From an uncultured Methylophilaceae bacterium (lineage in GTDB: Bacteria; Pseudomonadota; Gammaproteobacteria; Burkholderiales; Methylophilaceae): a DNA stretch of 64,000 nt. Every line of letters starts with the position of its first letter. Position 1 is the stretch's first letter. The stretch lies in the NCBI GenBank assembly GCA_903870165.1, contig CAIQBW010000010.1:1-64000 (forward strand), in the 5' to 3' direction. The notes below the pieces were generated by a model. The model was not told the origin of the DNA. It ran no database searches and saw nothing but the letters and a program-made list of their open reading frames with translations. This document shows, piece by piece, positions 8,211-17,879 of this stretch. A program made the translations under genes and the position numbers.

Positions 8211-9104
8211 ATGGAAAAAGTGTCTATCCTGCATTTAATCACTGCTGCAAAAAATGCAAGCCCATTTGATGTGAATATGGCATTCGATGCGGGCTTTGAT
8301 AAGATCATGCCTTACACAAACGTTGAAATGAACGAGGTCGCTGGTCTAGTGCAGGATGCAATTTTCTCTCGCGGTCCGACTGGCGTGAAACGTGAAAGCG
8401 TGTTTATTGGTGGTCGTGATATTGATGTTGCGATGGATATGTTGATTACAGCCAAAAAAGCGATGGTGCCGCCGTTTGAGGTTTCTGTATTTGCTGATCC
8501 ATCGGGCGCTTTTACAACAGCAGCAGGCATGATGGCAAAAGTCGAGCAGCATCTCACCAAAAATTTTGGTGGTGATTTAACAGGTCGTCGCGTGAGTGTG
8601 TTTGGTGCAACAGGGCCTGTGGGCGGTTGCTCAGCCGTGATTGCTGCTAAATACGGTGCTGAAGTACAAATGGTTTCCCATCGTAATATGGCAGATGTGC
8701 AAGCTAAAGTAGGTTCTTACAATACACGTTATGGCGTGAATATTGTTGCGGTGGATGGTGCGAGTGATGCAGCTAAAATTGAAATTTTAAAAAATACTGA
8801 GATCGCCCTCTGTGCGGCGGCGGCAGGGGTGCAAGTATTAAGCCTTGCTCAAATGGCACACGCTAAAGATTTGAAAGTTGTTGCTGATGTAAACGCTGTG
8901 CCACCGTCAGGCGCTGAAGGTGTTGATGTGTTTGCGGATGGAGTTGCAATTGCGGGTACGAATGCTTTTGGCATTGGCGCTCTGGCAATCGGTAATGTGA
9001 AGTACAAAACACAACATCACTTACTTAAGCTAATGTTGGAATCAGACAATAAACAGTATTTGGACTTTTTATCTGCCTTTGAAATGGCGCGTAACAGTCT
9101 GTAA
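8211..9104 (+). CDS. mtdB: NAD(P)-dependent methylene-H4MPT dehydrogenase
   Basis: Oxidises methylene-H4MPT to methenyl-H4MPT with NAD+ or NADP+ in the cytosolic formaldehyde oxidation pathway. The 297-aa protein matches MtdB: N terminus MEKVSILHLITAAKNASPFD and a Rossmann nucleotide-binding loop 'VFGATGPVGG' near residue 130. I favour MtdB over the NADP-specific MtdA because of its position between mptG and mch, but the coenzyme preference cannot be read directly. It lies 30 nt after mptG and is followed closely by an ATP-grasp gene whose ribosome binding site begins 7 nt after the mtdB stop. Confidence 0.93.
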   Translation: MEKVSILHLITAAKNASPFDVNMAFDAGFDKIMPYTNVEMNEVAGLVQDAIFSRGPTGVKRESVFIGGRDIDVAMDMLITAKKAMVPPFEVSVFADPSGAFTTAAGMMAKVEQHLTKNFGGDLTGRRVSVFGATGPVGGCSAVIAAKYGAEVQMVSHRNMADVQAKVGSYNTRYGVNIVAVDGASDAAKIEILKNTEIALCAAAAGVQVLSLAQMAHAKDLKVVADVNAVPPSGAEGVDVFADGVAIAGTNAFGIGALAIGNVKYKTQHHLLKLMLESDNKQYLDFLSAFEMARNSL

Positions 9105-9121
9105 TTGCTGAAGGATTATAT

Positions 9122-10222
9122 CTGAGTAAACGCGTCTTAATTGCTGCTATTTCATCTCGTCCTTTTGTAAAGGCTGCGGTTACGGCTGGATATGCAGTGG
9201 TGGCGCTAGACGTCTTTGCAGATGCCGATACTCAACTTGCCGCAGAGCAAGTTTATAAGATTGATTACGCGAATAATGGTTTTGACGCCAAACAGCTTGA
9301 AGCGGCCCTTGATCAAATCGACACTATTGATATGCAGGGCTTTGCTTATGGCAGTGGCTTTGAAGCGCAGCCTGATTTACTTGAGCGTATTAGTCAACGC
9401 TTGCCATTAATTGGCAATACGCCCGAAGTTGTGCGTAAGCTTAAAGATGCAGCATCCTTTTTTCAGGTATTAGATCACTTGGCGATTCCACATCCTGAAG
9501 TGAGCTTTACATCCCTATCTAATGCTGAGGGCTGGTTATGCAAGGAAGAGGGTGGGTCTGGTGGCGCGCATGTGTTTAATGCTCGCGTCAACCAGGCATT
9601 GAAAAAAGGCCAATATTATCAACGCGTAATGGATGGCACGCCTATTTCTATGCTCTTCGCCGCGAATGGTAACGAAGTACAAGTGGTTGGTTTTAATCAG
9701 CAGTGGGTTTCGCCGATTGAAGGCAAACCATATCGTTACGGAGGTATTGTCGGTAATGCCAATTTACCCTTGGGGATTAAAAAGGCATTACAAGAAACTG
9801 CGGAAAAAATCACAGCGACTTTTGGTTTACGAGGCTTAAATAGCTTGGATGTGATTTGGCAGGGTACGCAATTTTGGGTCTTAGAAATTAACCCAAGATT
9901 AAGCTCAACACTAGATCTTTATCAGTCGAGAGAAGCTAACTTATTTGCCTTGCATGTGCGAGCGGTGAATGGAGACTTGCGCCATTTTCCAGAAATTTCT
10001 GCGCGCTCAAAAGCGCGTAACGTTTTATATGCAAGGCAAGATTTAGTGATTTCAGAAAATTTAGTTTGGCCAGAATGGACTGCTGATATTCCTCCGGCGC
10101 AGACTAAAATTTCTCAGCATCAACCTATTTGCACGGTATTGGCTGATGCTAATACGGCAAGCGATGCGCATGATTTAGTTTTTGAGAGAGTTGATCAGCT
10201 TTCAGCTTTATTATTTAAGTAA
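9122..10222 (+). CDS. ATP-grasp family protein in the H4MPT gene cluster, probable CTG start
   Basis: An ATP-grasp-type ligase of unknown substrate. The conserved C-terminal metal-binding segment is 'LEINPRLSSTLDLY', preceded by a glycine-rich 'CKEEGGSGGAHVF' loop. The first ordinary start codon is a GTG at 9197, but that would cut off a Rossmann-like first strand. The frame stays open upstream and reads SKRVLIAAISSRPFVKAAVT from a CTG at 9122, which has AAGGA 6 nt before it. I therefore place the start at CTG (366 aa). It is embedded between mtdB and mch, so a role in making the pterin or furan C1 carrier is likely. The exact reaction is unknown. Confidence 0.82.
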   Translation: MSKRVLIAAISSRPFVKAAVTAGYAVVALDVFADADTQLAAEQVYKIDYANNGFDAKQLEAALDQIDTIDMQGFAYGSGFEAQPDLLERISQRLPLIGNTPEVVRKLKDAASFFQVLDHLAIPHPEVSFTSLSNAEGWLCKEEGGSGGAHVFNARVNQALKKGQYYQRVMDGTPISMLFAANGNEVQVVGFNQQWVSPIEGKPYRYGGIVGNANLPLGIKKALQETAEKITATFGLRGLNSLDVIWQGTQFWVLEINPRLSSTLDLYQSREANLFALHVRAVNGDLRHFPEISARSKARNVLYARQDLVISENLVWPEWTADIPPAQTKISQHQPICTVLADANTASDAHDLVFERVDQLSALLFK

Positions 10223-10248
10223 TTGATTGAAAATTTGTAGGAGTTTTA

Positions 10249-11244
10249 ATGTCCAATTCTAACCAAGCTGCAGAGCTCGACACCTCTCAATGGCCTAGTG
10301 TGAATACTTTGACTAATCCGTTAGTTGCCCATTTAGTTGCTCATGCTAAAGAGCTTCGAATCGGTGTTTCAAAGTCAGATAATGGAGCAACAATCGTCGA
10401 TGCAGGTATTAAGTACGCAGGCGGCTTGGAAGCAGGGCGGTTAATTGCAGAAATCTGTATGGGTGGTTTAGGCCATGTAAATATTCAAAGCTCAACGACG
10501 TTCCCGCACTGGCCTTGGATGCTCTCAGTGCACTCGAATAACCCAATTTTGTCTTGCTTGGGTAGCCAATACGCTGGCTGGAGTTTGGCGTATGAGAAAT
10601 TTTTTTCATTGGGCTCAGGCCCGGGACGTGCCATTGCATGTCGTGAGGACTTGTTCACAGATTTATGTTACAAAGACCAAGCGAATGCTGCCTGCTTGGT
10701 GCTGGAGAGTGATAAAGCGCCACCAGTTGAAGTCATTGAAAAGGTATCTAGAGACACAGGTGTTGCGGTAGAAAACTTAACTTTTATCCTCACGCCAACC
10801 CGCAGTTTGGCTGGTACAGTCCAAATCGTAGCCCGTGTTCTTGAAGTCGCGATGCATAAAATTCATACCCTACATTTTCCATTAGACCATGTTGTGGATG
10901 GCATGGCGAGTGCACCTTTGCCACCGCCTGCGCCTGATTTCTTAATTGGCATGGGACGCACTAATGATGCGATTCTATTTGGCGGTCATGCGCATTTATT
11001 TGTGAAGGGCTCTGATGACGCTGCGTCAAAACTAGCAAAAGAATTACCAAGTAATTCATCGCGTGATTATGGTCGTCCTTTTGCCGAAGTGTTTAAAGCA
11101 GTGGATATGGACTTCTATAAGATAGATCCAATGTTGTTCAGCCCAGCGGCAGTGACGATCACAGCGCTTGAATCTGGGAATACCTTTACTGGTGGCAAGT
11201 TGGATGCGGCTTTGATTGACCAATCGTTTGGCTACCAAGCTTAA
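10249..11244 (+). CDS. mch: methenyl-H4MPT cyclohydrolase
   Basis: Hydrolyses methenyl-H4MPT to N5-formyl-H4MPT, the step between MtdB and the Fhc complex. The 331-aa protein has Mch signatures such as 'GIKYAGGLEAGRLIAEICMG', 'GSQYAGWSL' and 'IGMGRTNDAILFGGHA'. A GTAGGAG ribosome binding site precedes the ATG. It sits 26 nt after the ATP-grasp gene and 9 nt before a RimK-like gene, so the operon continues. The family is almost entirely restricted to organisms using H4MPT, which makes it a strong marker of that pathway here. Confidence 0.96.
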   Translation: MSNSNQAAELDTSQWPSVNTLTNPLVAHLVAHAKELRIGVSKSDNGATIVDAGIKYAGGLEAGRLIAEICMGGLGHVNIQSSTTFPHWPWMLSVHSNNPILSCLGSQYAGWSLAYEKFFSLGSGPGRAIACREDLFTDLCYKDQANAACLVLESDKAPPVEVIEKVSRDTGVAVENLTFILTPTRSLAGTVQIVARVLEVAMHKIHTLHFPLDHVVDGMASAPLPPPAPDFLIGMGRTNDAILFGGHAHLFVKGSDDAASKLAKELPSNSSRDYGRPFAEVFKAVDMDFYKIDPMLFSPAAVTITALESGNTFTGGKLDAALIDQSFGYQA

Positions 11245-11253
11245 CATTTTCTG

Positions 11254-12141
11254 ATGACAAAAATCCCCGTCTTTACTGACGATCCAGGCTGGCATGGCAA
11301 TCGCTTAAAAGAGGCTTTTGCGGTGCGTGGCTATCAAACTGTTTTTATTTCCCTCAAAGATTGCTTTTTAGATCTTACCGCTGATTCACGCGGTGTTGTT
11401 ATTCCTGGGTTTGATGCTTTGCCAAAGTATGCTTTTGTACGCGGCGTTCCTGGCGGCACTTTTCAGCAGGTCATCACCCGTTTGGATATTTTGCATGCTT
11501 TAGAAACGCTAGGCGTTAAAGTATACAACACGGGTCGTGCAGTAGAGCGCACTGTCGATAAAGCCATGACTAGCTTTCTTTTGCATCATCACGGCATCGC
11601 CACGCCAGATACTTGGGTCTGTGAATCTCGTCACCAAGCACATGAGATTATGTCCCGAGAAATCTCGGAAAATAGCCCCTTGGTCATTAAGCCGCTATTT
11701 GGTTCGCAAGGTAAAGGTGTGCGCTTGATTCGGCAGGAAGATGCTTTGCCTGTGCCAATGGAAGCGCACGTGGATGGTTTGTATTATCTCCAACGGTATG
11801 TCGATAGCGGAGAAGGTGCTTGGCATGACCACCGAGTGTTTGTCATAAAAGGCAAAGCAATCGCAGCGATGATGCGTCATGGCGAGAGTTGGTTGAATAA
11901 TGTGGCCCTCGGTGGGCGCTGTGAGTTGGTGGCGCATGATGGTGAACTAGGCCTGCTTGCTGGAATTGCCGCAAAGGCGGTGGATATTGATTATTGCGGC
12001 GTTGATATTATTCGTGACCGTCACGGTAATTTGTACGTGCTTGAGGTGAACAGTATTCCTGCATGGAAGGGGCTGCAAGGTGTTGTGGGTGTTGATATTG
12101 CGCAAGCCTTGGTTGATGATTGCTTGGGGTTGACTGCATGA
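11254..12141 (+). CDS. RimK-like ATP-grasp ligase in the H4MPT cluster
   Basis: ATP-grasp ligase of the RimK/MptN/CofF group, which add glutamate or similar amino acids to acceptors. Features seen: 'ERTVDKAMTSFLL' (entry to the ATP-grasp domain), 'LVIKPLFGSQGKGVRLI' (nucleotide-binding Lys and glycine-rich loop, around residue 150), 'DHRVFVIKGKAIAAMMR', and the metal-binding 'LYVLEVNSIPAWKGLQ' near the end. By context it may attach the glutamate tail of the pterin or of methylofuran, but the substrate is inference. It starts 9 nt after mch and shares an ATGA overlap with the next gene. Confidence 0.85.
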   Translation: MTKIPVFTDDPGWHGNRLKEAFAVRGYQTVFISLKDCFLDLTADSRGVVIPGFDALPKYAFVRGVPGGTFQQVITRLDILHALETLGVKVYNTGRAVERTVDKAMTSFLLHHHGIATPDTWVCESRHQAHEIMSREISENSPLVIKPLFGSQGKGVRLIRQEDALPVPMEAHVDGLYYLQRYVDSGEGAWHDHRVFVIKGKAIAAMMRHGESWLNNVALGGRCELVAHDGELGLLAGIAAKAVDIDYCGVDIIRDRHGNLYVLEVNSIPAWKGLQGVVGVDIAQALVDDCLGLTA

Positions 12142-12965
12142 GCGATATCGCCTTGCTTTACCGCGACGCTTGTATGGCCGAGTTAAGCGCCATTAAGCCG
12201 GGCAATGTGCATATGTTTGCGGATGGACATGGCATGGTGGTGCTGGATTTTATTACAAGCGCTGACGCTTCATCGCAAGTTATTGCCAAGCCAGATTTAA
12301 GCGTGGGTGAGCGTATTTTAAGTGCTGTAAAAGCTACTTGGGGTGCGGTCGGGTGTAACACTAATCTTGGCATTATTTTGCTTGCAGCGCCTATGATACA
12401 AGCGGCTTACTCAAAAGATGGCTTTAGCCAAAACTCCCTGCAAAATGTGCTGAATGATCTAACTCAAGAAGACGCTGTTAAGGCTTACGAAGCTATTTCA
12501 ATTGCCAGGCCAGCAGGCTTAGGGGAAGTGCAGGAGCATGATGTAACCCAAACACCACAAATAACCTTGCTTGAGGCAATGCAAGTCGCTGCATGTAGAG
12601 ATTTAATCGGGCAGCAATATGCCAATGACTACCAGGATGTTTTTAATTTCGGTCTGGCGACTTATCAACATTATCTTGCCAAATGGGATCGGCCAGCTTG
12701 GGCGGTGACCGCCACTTACTTGGCATTTTTGGCAGAGTTTGAAGATAGTCATATTGCTAGAAAATACGGAAAAGAAATTGCGCAAGCCATTCAACAAGAA
12801 GCAAAAAATCATTTTCTAAATTTCATTTCACAAGAAAACCCCAAGCTTTATCAATCTACTTTGTTGGCTTGGGATGTCGACCTAAAAAGTCGCGCCATTA
12901 ATCCTGGCACAAGTGCCGATTTGACGGTCGCAACAATCCTCGCGATGCATTTGCTTTTAGGCTGA
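12138..12965 (+). CDS. CitG/MdcB-like triphosphoribosyl-dephospho-CoA synthase family protein
   Basis: Belongs to the family of CitG and MdcB, which make triphosphoribosyl-dephospho-CoA, the precursor of the citrate or malonate lyase prosthetic group. Family motifs: 'ELSAIKPGNVHMFADGH' near the N terminus and 'GCNTNLGIILLAAP' near residue 80. No citrate or malonate lyase gene is nearby. The gene ends the mptG-mtdB-mch operon with a 4-nt ATGA overlap to the RimK-like gene, so a role in H4MPT or methylofuran assembly is more likely, perhaps a (phospho)ribosyl transfer. That reaction is inference. The open frame extends back to a TTG at 12120; the overlapping ATG fits the operon better. Confidence 0.85.
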   Translation: MSDIALLYRDACMAELSAIKPGNVHMFADGHGMVVLDFITSADASSQVIAKPDLSVGERILSAVKATWGAVGCNTNLGIILLAAPMIQAAYSKDGFSQNSLQNVLNDLTQEDAVKAYEAISIARPAGLGEVQEHDVTQTPQITLLEAMQVAACRDLIGQQYANDYQDVFNFGLATYQHYLAKWDRPAWAVTATYLAFLAEFEDSHIARKYGKEIAQAIQQEAKNHFLNFISQENPKLYQSTLLAWDVDLKSRAINPGTSADLTVATILAMHLLLG

Positions 12966-13040
12966 AAACTGAACATAACTGCTGGTATTTTCTCGGTGTT
13001 TTTCTTTATCGTTCTGCTTGTGATTTATCCCCATTAATCA

Positions 13041-13049
13041 TGGTAAAAT
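13041..13049 (+). promoter_or_regulatory. predicted extended -10 promoter of gyrA
   Basis: TGGTAAAAT forms an extended -10 element (TG-N-TAAAAT). A TTGTGA at 13018-13023 is a possible -35, but with 20 bp spacing it is poorly placed. Transcription would start near 13056, about 30 nt before the gyrA ATG. Confidence 0.4.
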
Positions 13050-13086
13050 TTGGCTTTTAATCCACGCTTAAAGCCAATAGAACAAT

Positions 13087-15642
13087 ATGGATCAATTCGC
13101 AAAAGAAACCCTTCCTATTAGCCTCGAAGATGAGATGCGTCGTTCCTATCTCGATTACGCCATGAGCGTGATTGTTGGGCGTGCACTTCCTGATGTGCGT
13201 GACGGTCTAAAACCAGTTCATAGACGTGTGTTGTATGCGATGCACGAGCTTAGCAATGACTGGAATCGTCCTTACAAAAAATCTGCCCGTATCGTCGGCG
13301 ATGTAATCGGTAAATATCACCCGCACGGCGACACTGCTGTTTACGACACGATTGTTCGTATGGCTCAGGATTTCTCATTGCGTTACATGCTAGTCGATGG
13401 TCAAGGTAACTTTGGTTCTGTGGATGGCGATAATGCAGCGGCGATGCGTTATACGGAAATCCGTATGGCACGTATTGCACATGAGCTTTTAGCTGATCTC
13501 GACAAAGAGACAGTTGATTTTGGCCCTAACTATGATGGTTCAGAGCACGAGCCACTGATTATGCCGGCGCGTATTCCTAACCTCTTAATTAACGGTAGCT
13601 CAGGGATTGCGGTAGGTATGGCGACCAATATTCCTCCACACAACTTAAACGAAGTGATTGATGGCTGTTTAGCTTTGTTGAAAGATCCAGAGTTAACAAT
13701 TGATGACTTGATTGAAATTATTCCAGCGCCAGACTTCCCAACAGCGGGCATTATCTACGGCACAATAGGTGTTAAAGAAGGCTATCGAACAGGTCGTGGT
13801 CGTGTGGTAATGCGTGGTCGTACTCACGTTGAGGATTTGGAGCGTGGTGGTCGTCAAGCGTTGATTGTTGACGAGCTTCCATATCAGGTGAACAAAAAGA
13901 CTTTCGTTGAAAAGATTGCTGAATTAGTCAACGAAAAGAAAATTGAGGGTATTTCAGACTTGCGTGATGAGTCTGATAAGTCTGGTATGCGCGTAGTAAT
14001 TGAGCTTAAACGAGGCGAAGTACCAGAAGTTATTCTTAATAACTTATACAAACAAACGCAATTGCAAGACACATTCGGTATGAATATGGTGGCCTTGTTA
14101 GATGGGCAGCCGCGCTTGCTCAATCTCAAGCAAATGCTTGAAGCGTTCTTGCGTCACCGTCGTGAGGTGATTAACCGTCGTACCGTATTCGAGCTTCGTA
14201 AAGCTCGTGAACGTGGACATGTCCTAGAGGGTTTGGCTGTTGCATTGGCCAATGTGGATGAGATGATTGCGATCATCAAGGCCGCACCAACTCCGCCAGA
14301 AGCGAAAAAAGACTTGATGGCGAAAGCTTGGAAGTCGCCAGTGGTTGAGGAAATGCTTAAACGCGCCTCTATGGAAGCTTCGCGTCCTGATGGTTTATCA
14401 ATTGATTTTGGTTTGTCACCAAATGGCTACAAACTTTCCGATGTGCAAGCGCAAGAAATTCTACAAATGCGATTGCAACGCTTGACTGGCCTTGAACAAG
14501 ACAAGATCGTGAATGAGTATAAAGAGGTGATGGATGTCATCACTGATTTGCTCGATATCTTGGCAACCCCAAGTCGTGTAACACAAATGATTGTGGAGGA
14601 GCTTGCGGCCATTCGCCAACAATTTGGCGATAAACGTCGCAGTGAAATTGTGCACAACGCACAAGATTTATCACTAGAAGATTTAATCACGCCGCAAGAC
14701 GTGGTGGTGACTTTGTCTCACACTGGATATATCAAATCACAACCGCTTGAAGAGTATCGTTCACAACGTCGTGGTGGCCGTGGTAAGCAAGCAGCTGCAA
14801 CCAAAGAAGATGACTTTATCGACAAGATGTTTGTGGCGAATACACACGATTACATCCTCTGCTTCTCTAGCCTTGGTCAAGTGTATTGGCTTAAAGTTTA
14901 TGAGGTGCCACAAGGGAGCAGAACCAGTCGTGGCAAGCCTATTGTTAACTTATTCCCACTGAGCGAAGGCGAAAAAATCAACGCCATCTTGCCAGTGAAA
15001 GAGTTTGACGAAAATCACTTTGTTTTCATGGCGACTGCAATGGGTACCGTGAAGAAAACTGCTTTAGTTGAATTCTCTAACCCACGTAAATCAGGGATTA
15101 TTGCGATTAACCTAGATGAAGGCGATTACTTGATTGGTGCTGAAGTCACCAACGGAACGCAAGATATTGTCTTGGTTTCAAATGGTGGTAAAGCGGTTTG
15201 GTTTGATGAAGAAGATGTGCGTGCCATGGGCCGTAATACCCGCGGTGTGCGAGGTATGAAGATTGCTAAAGACCAACAAGTATTGTCACTGTTGGTCGCT
15301 GAGAACGACCAACAAACTGTCTTGGTAGCTACGGAAAATGGCTTTGGTAAACGTACTGTATTGGCTGACTTCCGTCATTCAGGTCGTGGCACTCAAGGTG
15401 TGAAGGCGATTGCAATCAGTGAACGTAATGGAATGGTGGTGGCAGCGCGCTTGGTGAATGATGAAGATGAAATTATGCTCATCACGACTGGCGGCGTTCT
15501 CATCCGTACACGCGTGAAAGAAATTCGTGAGTTAGGTCGTGCAACGCAAGGTGTTACTCTAATCAATCTTGGTGATGGTGAGAAGCTCTCAGGCTTGGAA
15601 AAAGTTGTTGAGACTGATGACGAAGAAGAGGCCGAAGCCTAA
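13087..15642 (+). CDS. gyrA: DNA gyrase subunit A
   Basis: Breakage-reunion subunit of DNA gyrase, which negatively supercoils DNA together with GyrB. The 851-aa protein has the N-terminal topoisomerase IV/IIA domain with the catalytic tyrosine in '[14 protein letters not shown]' and the quinolone-resistance region '[19 protein letters not shown]'. The position equivalent to E. coli Ser83 is Thr, a natural variant in many species, and Asp87 is kept. The GyrA box 'QRRGGRG' marks the start of the C-terminal beta-pinwheel, and the tail is acidic (DDEEEAEA). It is followed after 26 nt by serC, the usual betaproteobacterial order. Confidence 0.98.
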   Translation: MDQFAKETLPISLEDEMRRSYLDYAMSVIVGRALPDVRDGLKPVHRRVLYAMHELSNDWNRPYKKSARIVGDVIGKYHPHGDTAVYDTIVRMAQDFSLRYMLVDGQGNFGSVDGDNAAAMRYTEIRMARIAHELLADLDKETVDFGPNYDGSEHEPLIMPARIPNLLINGSSGIAVGMATNIPPHNLNEVIDGCLALLKDPELTIDDLIEIIPAPDFPTAGIIYGTIGVKEGYRTGRGRVVMRGRTHVEDLERGGRQALIVDELPYQVNKKTFVEKIAELVNEKKIEGISDLRDESDKSGMRVVIELKRGEVPEVILNNLYKQTQLQDTFGMNMVALLDGQPRLLNLKQMLEAFLRHRREVINRRTVFELRKARERGHVLEGLAVALANVDEMIAIIKAAPTPPEAKKDLMAKAWKSPVVEEMLKRASMEASRPDGLSIDFGLSPNGYKLSDVQAQEILQMRLQRLTGLEQDKIVNEYKEVMDVITDLLDILATPSRVTQMIVEELAAIRQQFGDKRRSEIVHNAQDLSLEDLITPQDVVVTLSHTGYIKSQPLEEYRSQRRGGRGKQAAATKEDDFIDKMFVANTHDYILCFSSLGQVYWLKVYEVPQGSRTSRGKPIVNLFPLSEGEKINAILPVKEFDENHFVFMATAMGTVKKTALVEFSNPRKSGIIAINLDEGDYLIGAEVTNGTQDIVLVSNGGKAVWFDEEDVRAMGRNTRGVRGMKIAKDQQVLSLLVAENDQQTVLVATENGFGKRTVLADFRHSGRGTQGVKAIAISERNGMVVAARLVNDEDEIMLITTGGVLIRTRVKEIRELGRATQGVTLINLGDGEKLSGLEKVVETDDEEEAEA

Positions 15643-15668
15643 GTTTTGGGAAGGCTTGAAAGCAATTC

Positions 15669-16751
15669 ATGACGCAAATATTTAATTTTTCAGCAGGTCC
15701 AGCGGTATTGCCAAAAGAAGTCCTTGCACAAGCAAGAGATGAAATGATGGATTGGCATGGATCTGGCATGTCGGTGATGGAAATGAGTCACCGCGGTAAA
15801 GAGTTTATGAGCATTGCTGCTGAAGCTGAAGCTGATTTGCGTGAGTTAATGAATATTCCTAGGAATTACAAAGTCTTGTTTTTGCAAGGCGGCGCGCACT
15901 CTCAGTTTTCTATGGTGCCGATGAATTTGCTACGCGGCAAAAAATCAGCTGATTATTTGGACAGTGGTATTTGGTCAAAAAAAGCAATTGATGAAGCAGC
16001 TCGTTATTGCCAAGTAAATATTGCCGCTTCAAGCAAAGATAAAAACTATACCTATGCGCCAAGCCAAGAAGCGCTAAATCTCAATAAAGATGCGGCTTAT
16101 TTTCACTTTACTTCAAATGAAACCATTGGCGGTGTTGAGATGTTTTCAGTACCACAAACAGCTGGTGTGCCTGTGGTGTGTGATATGTCCTCACATATTC
16201 TTTCCCGACCGGTCGATGTGAGCCAATATGGTCTGATTTACGCTGGCGCACAAAAAAATATCGGCCCAGCAGGACTCACAATCGTTATCGTTCGTGAGGA
16301 TTTGATTGGTCAAACCATTGCTGGTACGCCAACCATGTTTGATTACAAAATCCATGCGGATAATGATTCAATGTATAACACGCCAGCAACTTATGGTATT
16401 TACATGGCAGGCTTGGTGTTCAAATGGCTTAAAGCAAAAGGCGGCTTGGCTGCGATGGAAAAAATAAACATCGAAAAATCATCACTTTTTTATGACTATT
16501 TGGACGCATCAGAATTCTATCATTCGCCAATTACAGTTGAAAATCGTTCACGGATGAACATTCCGTTCACACTTAAGGACGCTTATTTGGATGAGGCTTT
16601 TTTAAAGCAAGCCCAACAAAATGGCTTATTGCAATTAAAAGGTCACAAATTGGTTGGTGGCATGCGCGCTTCTATTTACAACGCGATGCCAATTGAAGGT
16701 GTAAAAGCTTTAATTGAATTTATGCAGTCTTTCGCAAAGGCTAACGCTTAA
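15669..16751 (+). CDS. serC: phosphoserine aminotransferase
   Basis: PLP-dependent transaminase converting 3-phosphohydroxypyruvate and glutamate to 3-phosphoserine (serine synthesis); it also acts in PLP synthesis. The N terminus 'IFNFSAGPAVLPKEVL' is the family hallmark, and the PLP-binding lysine is in 'YAGAQKNIGPAGLTIVI' near residue 200. The length of 360 aa is standard. The gene lies between gyrA and pheA in the conserved gyrA-serC-pheA-hisC order. Cytosolic homodimer by family knowledge. Confidence 0.97.
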   Translation: MTQIFNFSAGPAVLPKEVLAQARDEMMDWHGSGMSVMEMSHRGKEFMSIAAEAEADLRELMNIPRNYKVLFLQGGAHSQFSMVPMNLLRGKKSADYLDSGIWSKKAIDEAARYCQVNIAASSKDKNYTYAPSQEALNLNKDAAYFHFTSNETIGGVEMFSVPQTAGVPVVCDMSSHILSRPVDVSQYGLIYAGAQKNIGPAGLTIVIVREDLIGQTIAGTPTMFDYKIHADNDSMYNTPATYGIYMAGLVFKWLKAKGGLAAMEKINIEKSSLFYDYLDASEFYHSPITVENRSRMNIPFTLKDAYLDEAFLKQAQQNGLLQLKGHKLVGGMRASIYNAMPIEGVKALIEFMQSFAKANA

Positions 16752-16775
16752 TACTGCGGGTTCAGGAACAACACT

Positions 16776-17843
16776 ATGTCTGACATTTTAAAACAACACA
16801 GAGACCAAATTGATGCCATCGATGAGCAATTGCTCAAGTTGGTAAATGAGCGTGCGGCTCATGCGCGTGAGATTGGAGAGCTTAAAGGTGGTGGCCCTAT
16901 TTATCGCCCTGAACGCGAAGCACAAGTGTTGCGACGATTGGTGGACTTGAATGTTGGTCCATTACCTCCCGAAGCAGTGACGGCTATTTTCCGTAGTGTG
17001 ATGTCTAATTGTCGCGCACTTGAGAAAGCGCTTACAGTCGCTTTTCTAGGTCCTTTAGGTACATTCAGTGAAGAGGCAGCGAATAAGCAATTTGGTGGTC
17101 TTTCATCACCGATGCAATGCCTTTCAATTGATGAAGTGTTCCGTATGGTGGAGTCTGGTCAAGCCGATTACGGAGTTGTGCCTGTTGAAAACTCAACTGA
17201 AGGTGCAATTGGCCGAACTTTAGATTTGCTTACAGCAACACGTCTGAATATTTGTGGTGAAATTGAGTTGCCTGTGCATCACAATTTGCTTAGCAAAGCT
17301 CCAAATAAGGATAGTGTGACAAAAGTATATTCTCACGCACAATCATTAGCACAGTGCCACGAATGGCTTAACAGTCACTTACCTAATGCAGAGCGTCAGG
17401 CTGTGGTGAGTAATGCTGAAGCTGCAAGATTAGCTGGTACAGAGAAGGGTGCCGCTGCAATTGCGAGCCTGCGTGCTGCTGAACTTTTTGAGCTAACTTC
17501 CTTAGCTAATAGTATTGAAGATGACCCACGTAATACCACACGTTTTTTGGTGCTCGCTGACCATGATGTGGCAGCATCTGGCAAAGATAAGACCTCTTTG
17601 GTCATCGCGACTAAGAACGTACCAGGTGCGATGGTCTCTATTTTAGAGCCTTTATCTAAGAATCAAGTCAGTATGACCAAGTTGGAGTCGCGTCCAGCAA
17701 AAATGGGTTTGTGGGAATACATATTCTTTGTGGATATTGAAGGGCATCACCAAGATGCCAACATCAAACAAGCTTTGGCTGAAATTGAGCAACGCGCTTC
17801 GTTTGTTAAGGTGCTTGGCTCTTATCCAGTTGCTGTTGTTTAA
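16776..17843 (+). CDS. pheA: bifunctional chorismate mutase / prephenate dehydratase
   Basis: Converts chorismate to prephenate and then phenylpyruvate for phenylalanine synthesis. Domain order: AroQ chorismate mutase (about 1-88; 'RDQIDAIDEQLLKLVNERAA'), prephenate dehydratase (about 93-270; 'FLGPLGTFSEEAANKQFG', 'PVENSTEGAIGRTLDLL', 'TTRFLVL'), and a C-terminal ACT domain (about 282-355) with the phenylalanine-binding 'ESRP' motif, which implies feedback inhibition. The length of 355 aa is normal. It lies 24 nt after serC and 36 nt before hisC, probably in one operon. Confidence 0.97.
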   Translation: MSDILKQHRDQIDAIDEQLLKLVNERAAHAREIGELKGGGPIYRPEREAQVLRRLVDLNVGPLPPEAVTAIFRSVMSNCRALEKALTVAFLGPLGTFSEEAANKQFGGLSSPMQCLSIDEVFRMVESGQADYGVVPVENSTEGAIGRTLDLLTATRLNICGEIELPVHHNLLSKAPNKDSVTKVYSHAQSLAQCHEWLNSHLPNAERQAVVSNAEAARLAGTEKGAAAIASLRAAELFELTSLANSIEDDPRNTTRFLVLADHDVAASGKDKTSLVIATKNVPGAMVSILEPLSKNQVSMTKLESRPAKMGLWEYIFFVDIEGHHQDANIKQALAEIEQRASFVKVLGSYPVAVV

Positions 17844-17879
17844 TTAAGCCTTAAGGCTCTAAATTTCGAGGTTATTTCC

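Noticed and set aside
13025-13033. DnaA-box-like TTATCCCCA upstream of gyrA
   Set aside because: A single site with a mismatch from the TTATNCACA consensus and no cluster, dnaA, dnaN or A+T-rich unwinding region; not evidence of an origin.
16776-17843. Separate chorismate mutase and dehydratase genes
   Set aside because: The frame is continuous and the domain order AroQ-PDT-ACT is the normal bifunctional PheA, not a novel fusion.
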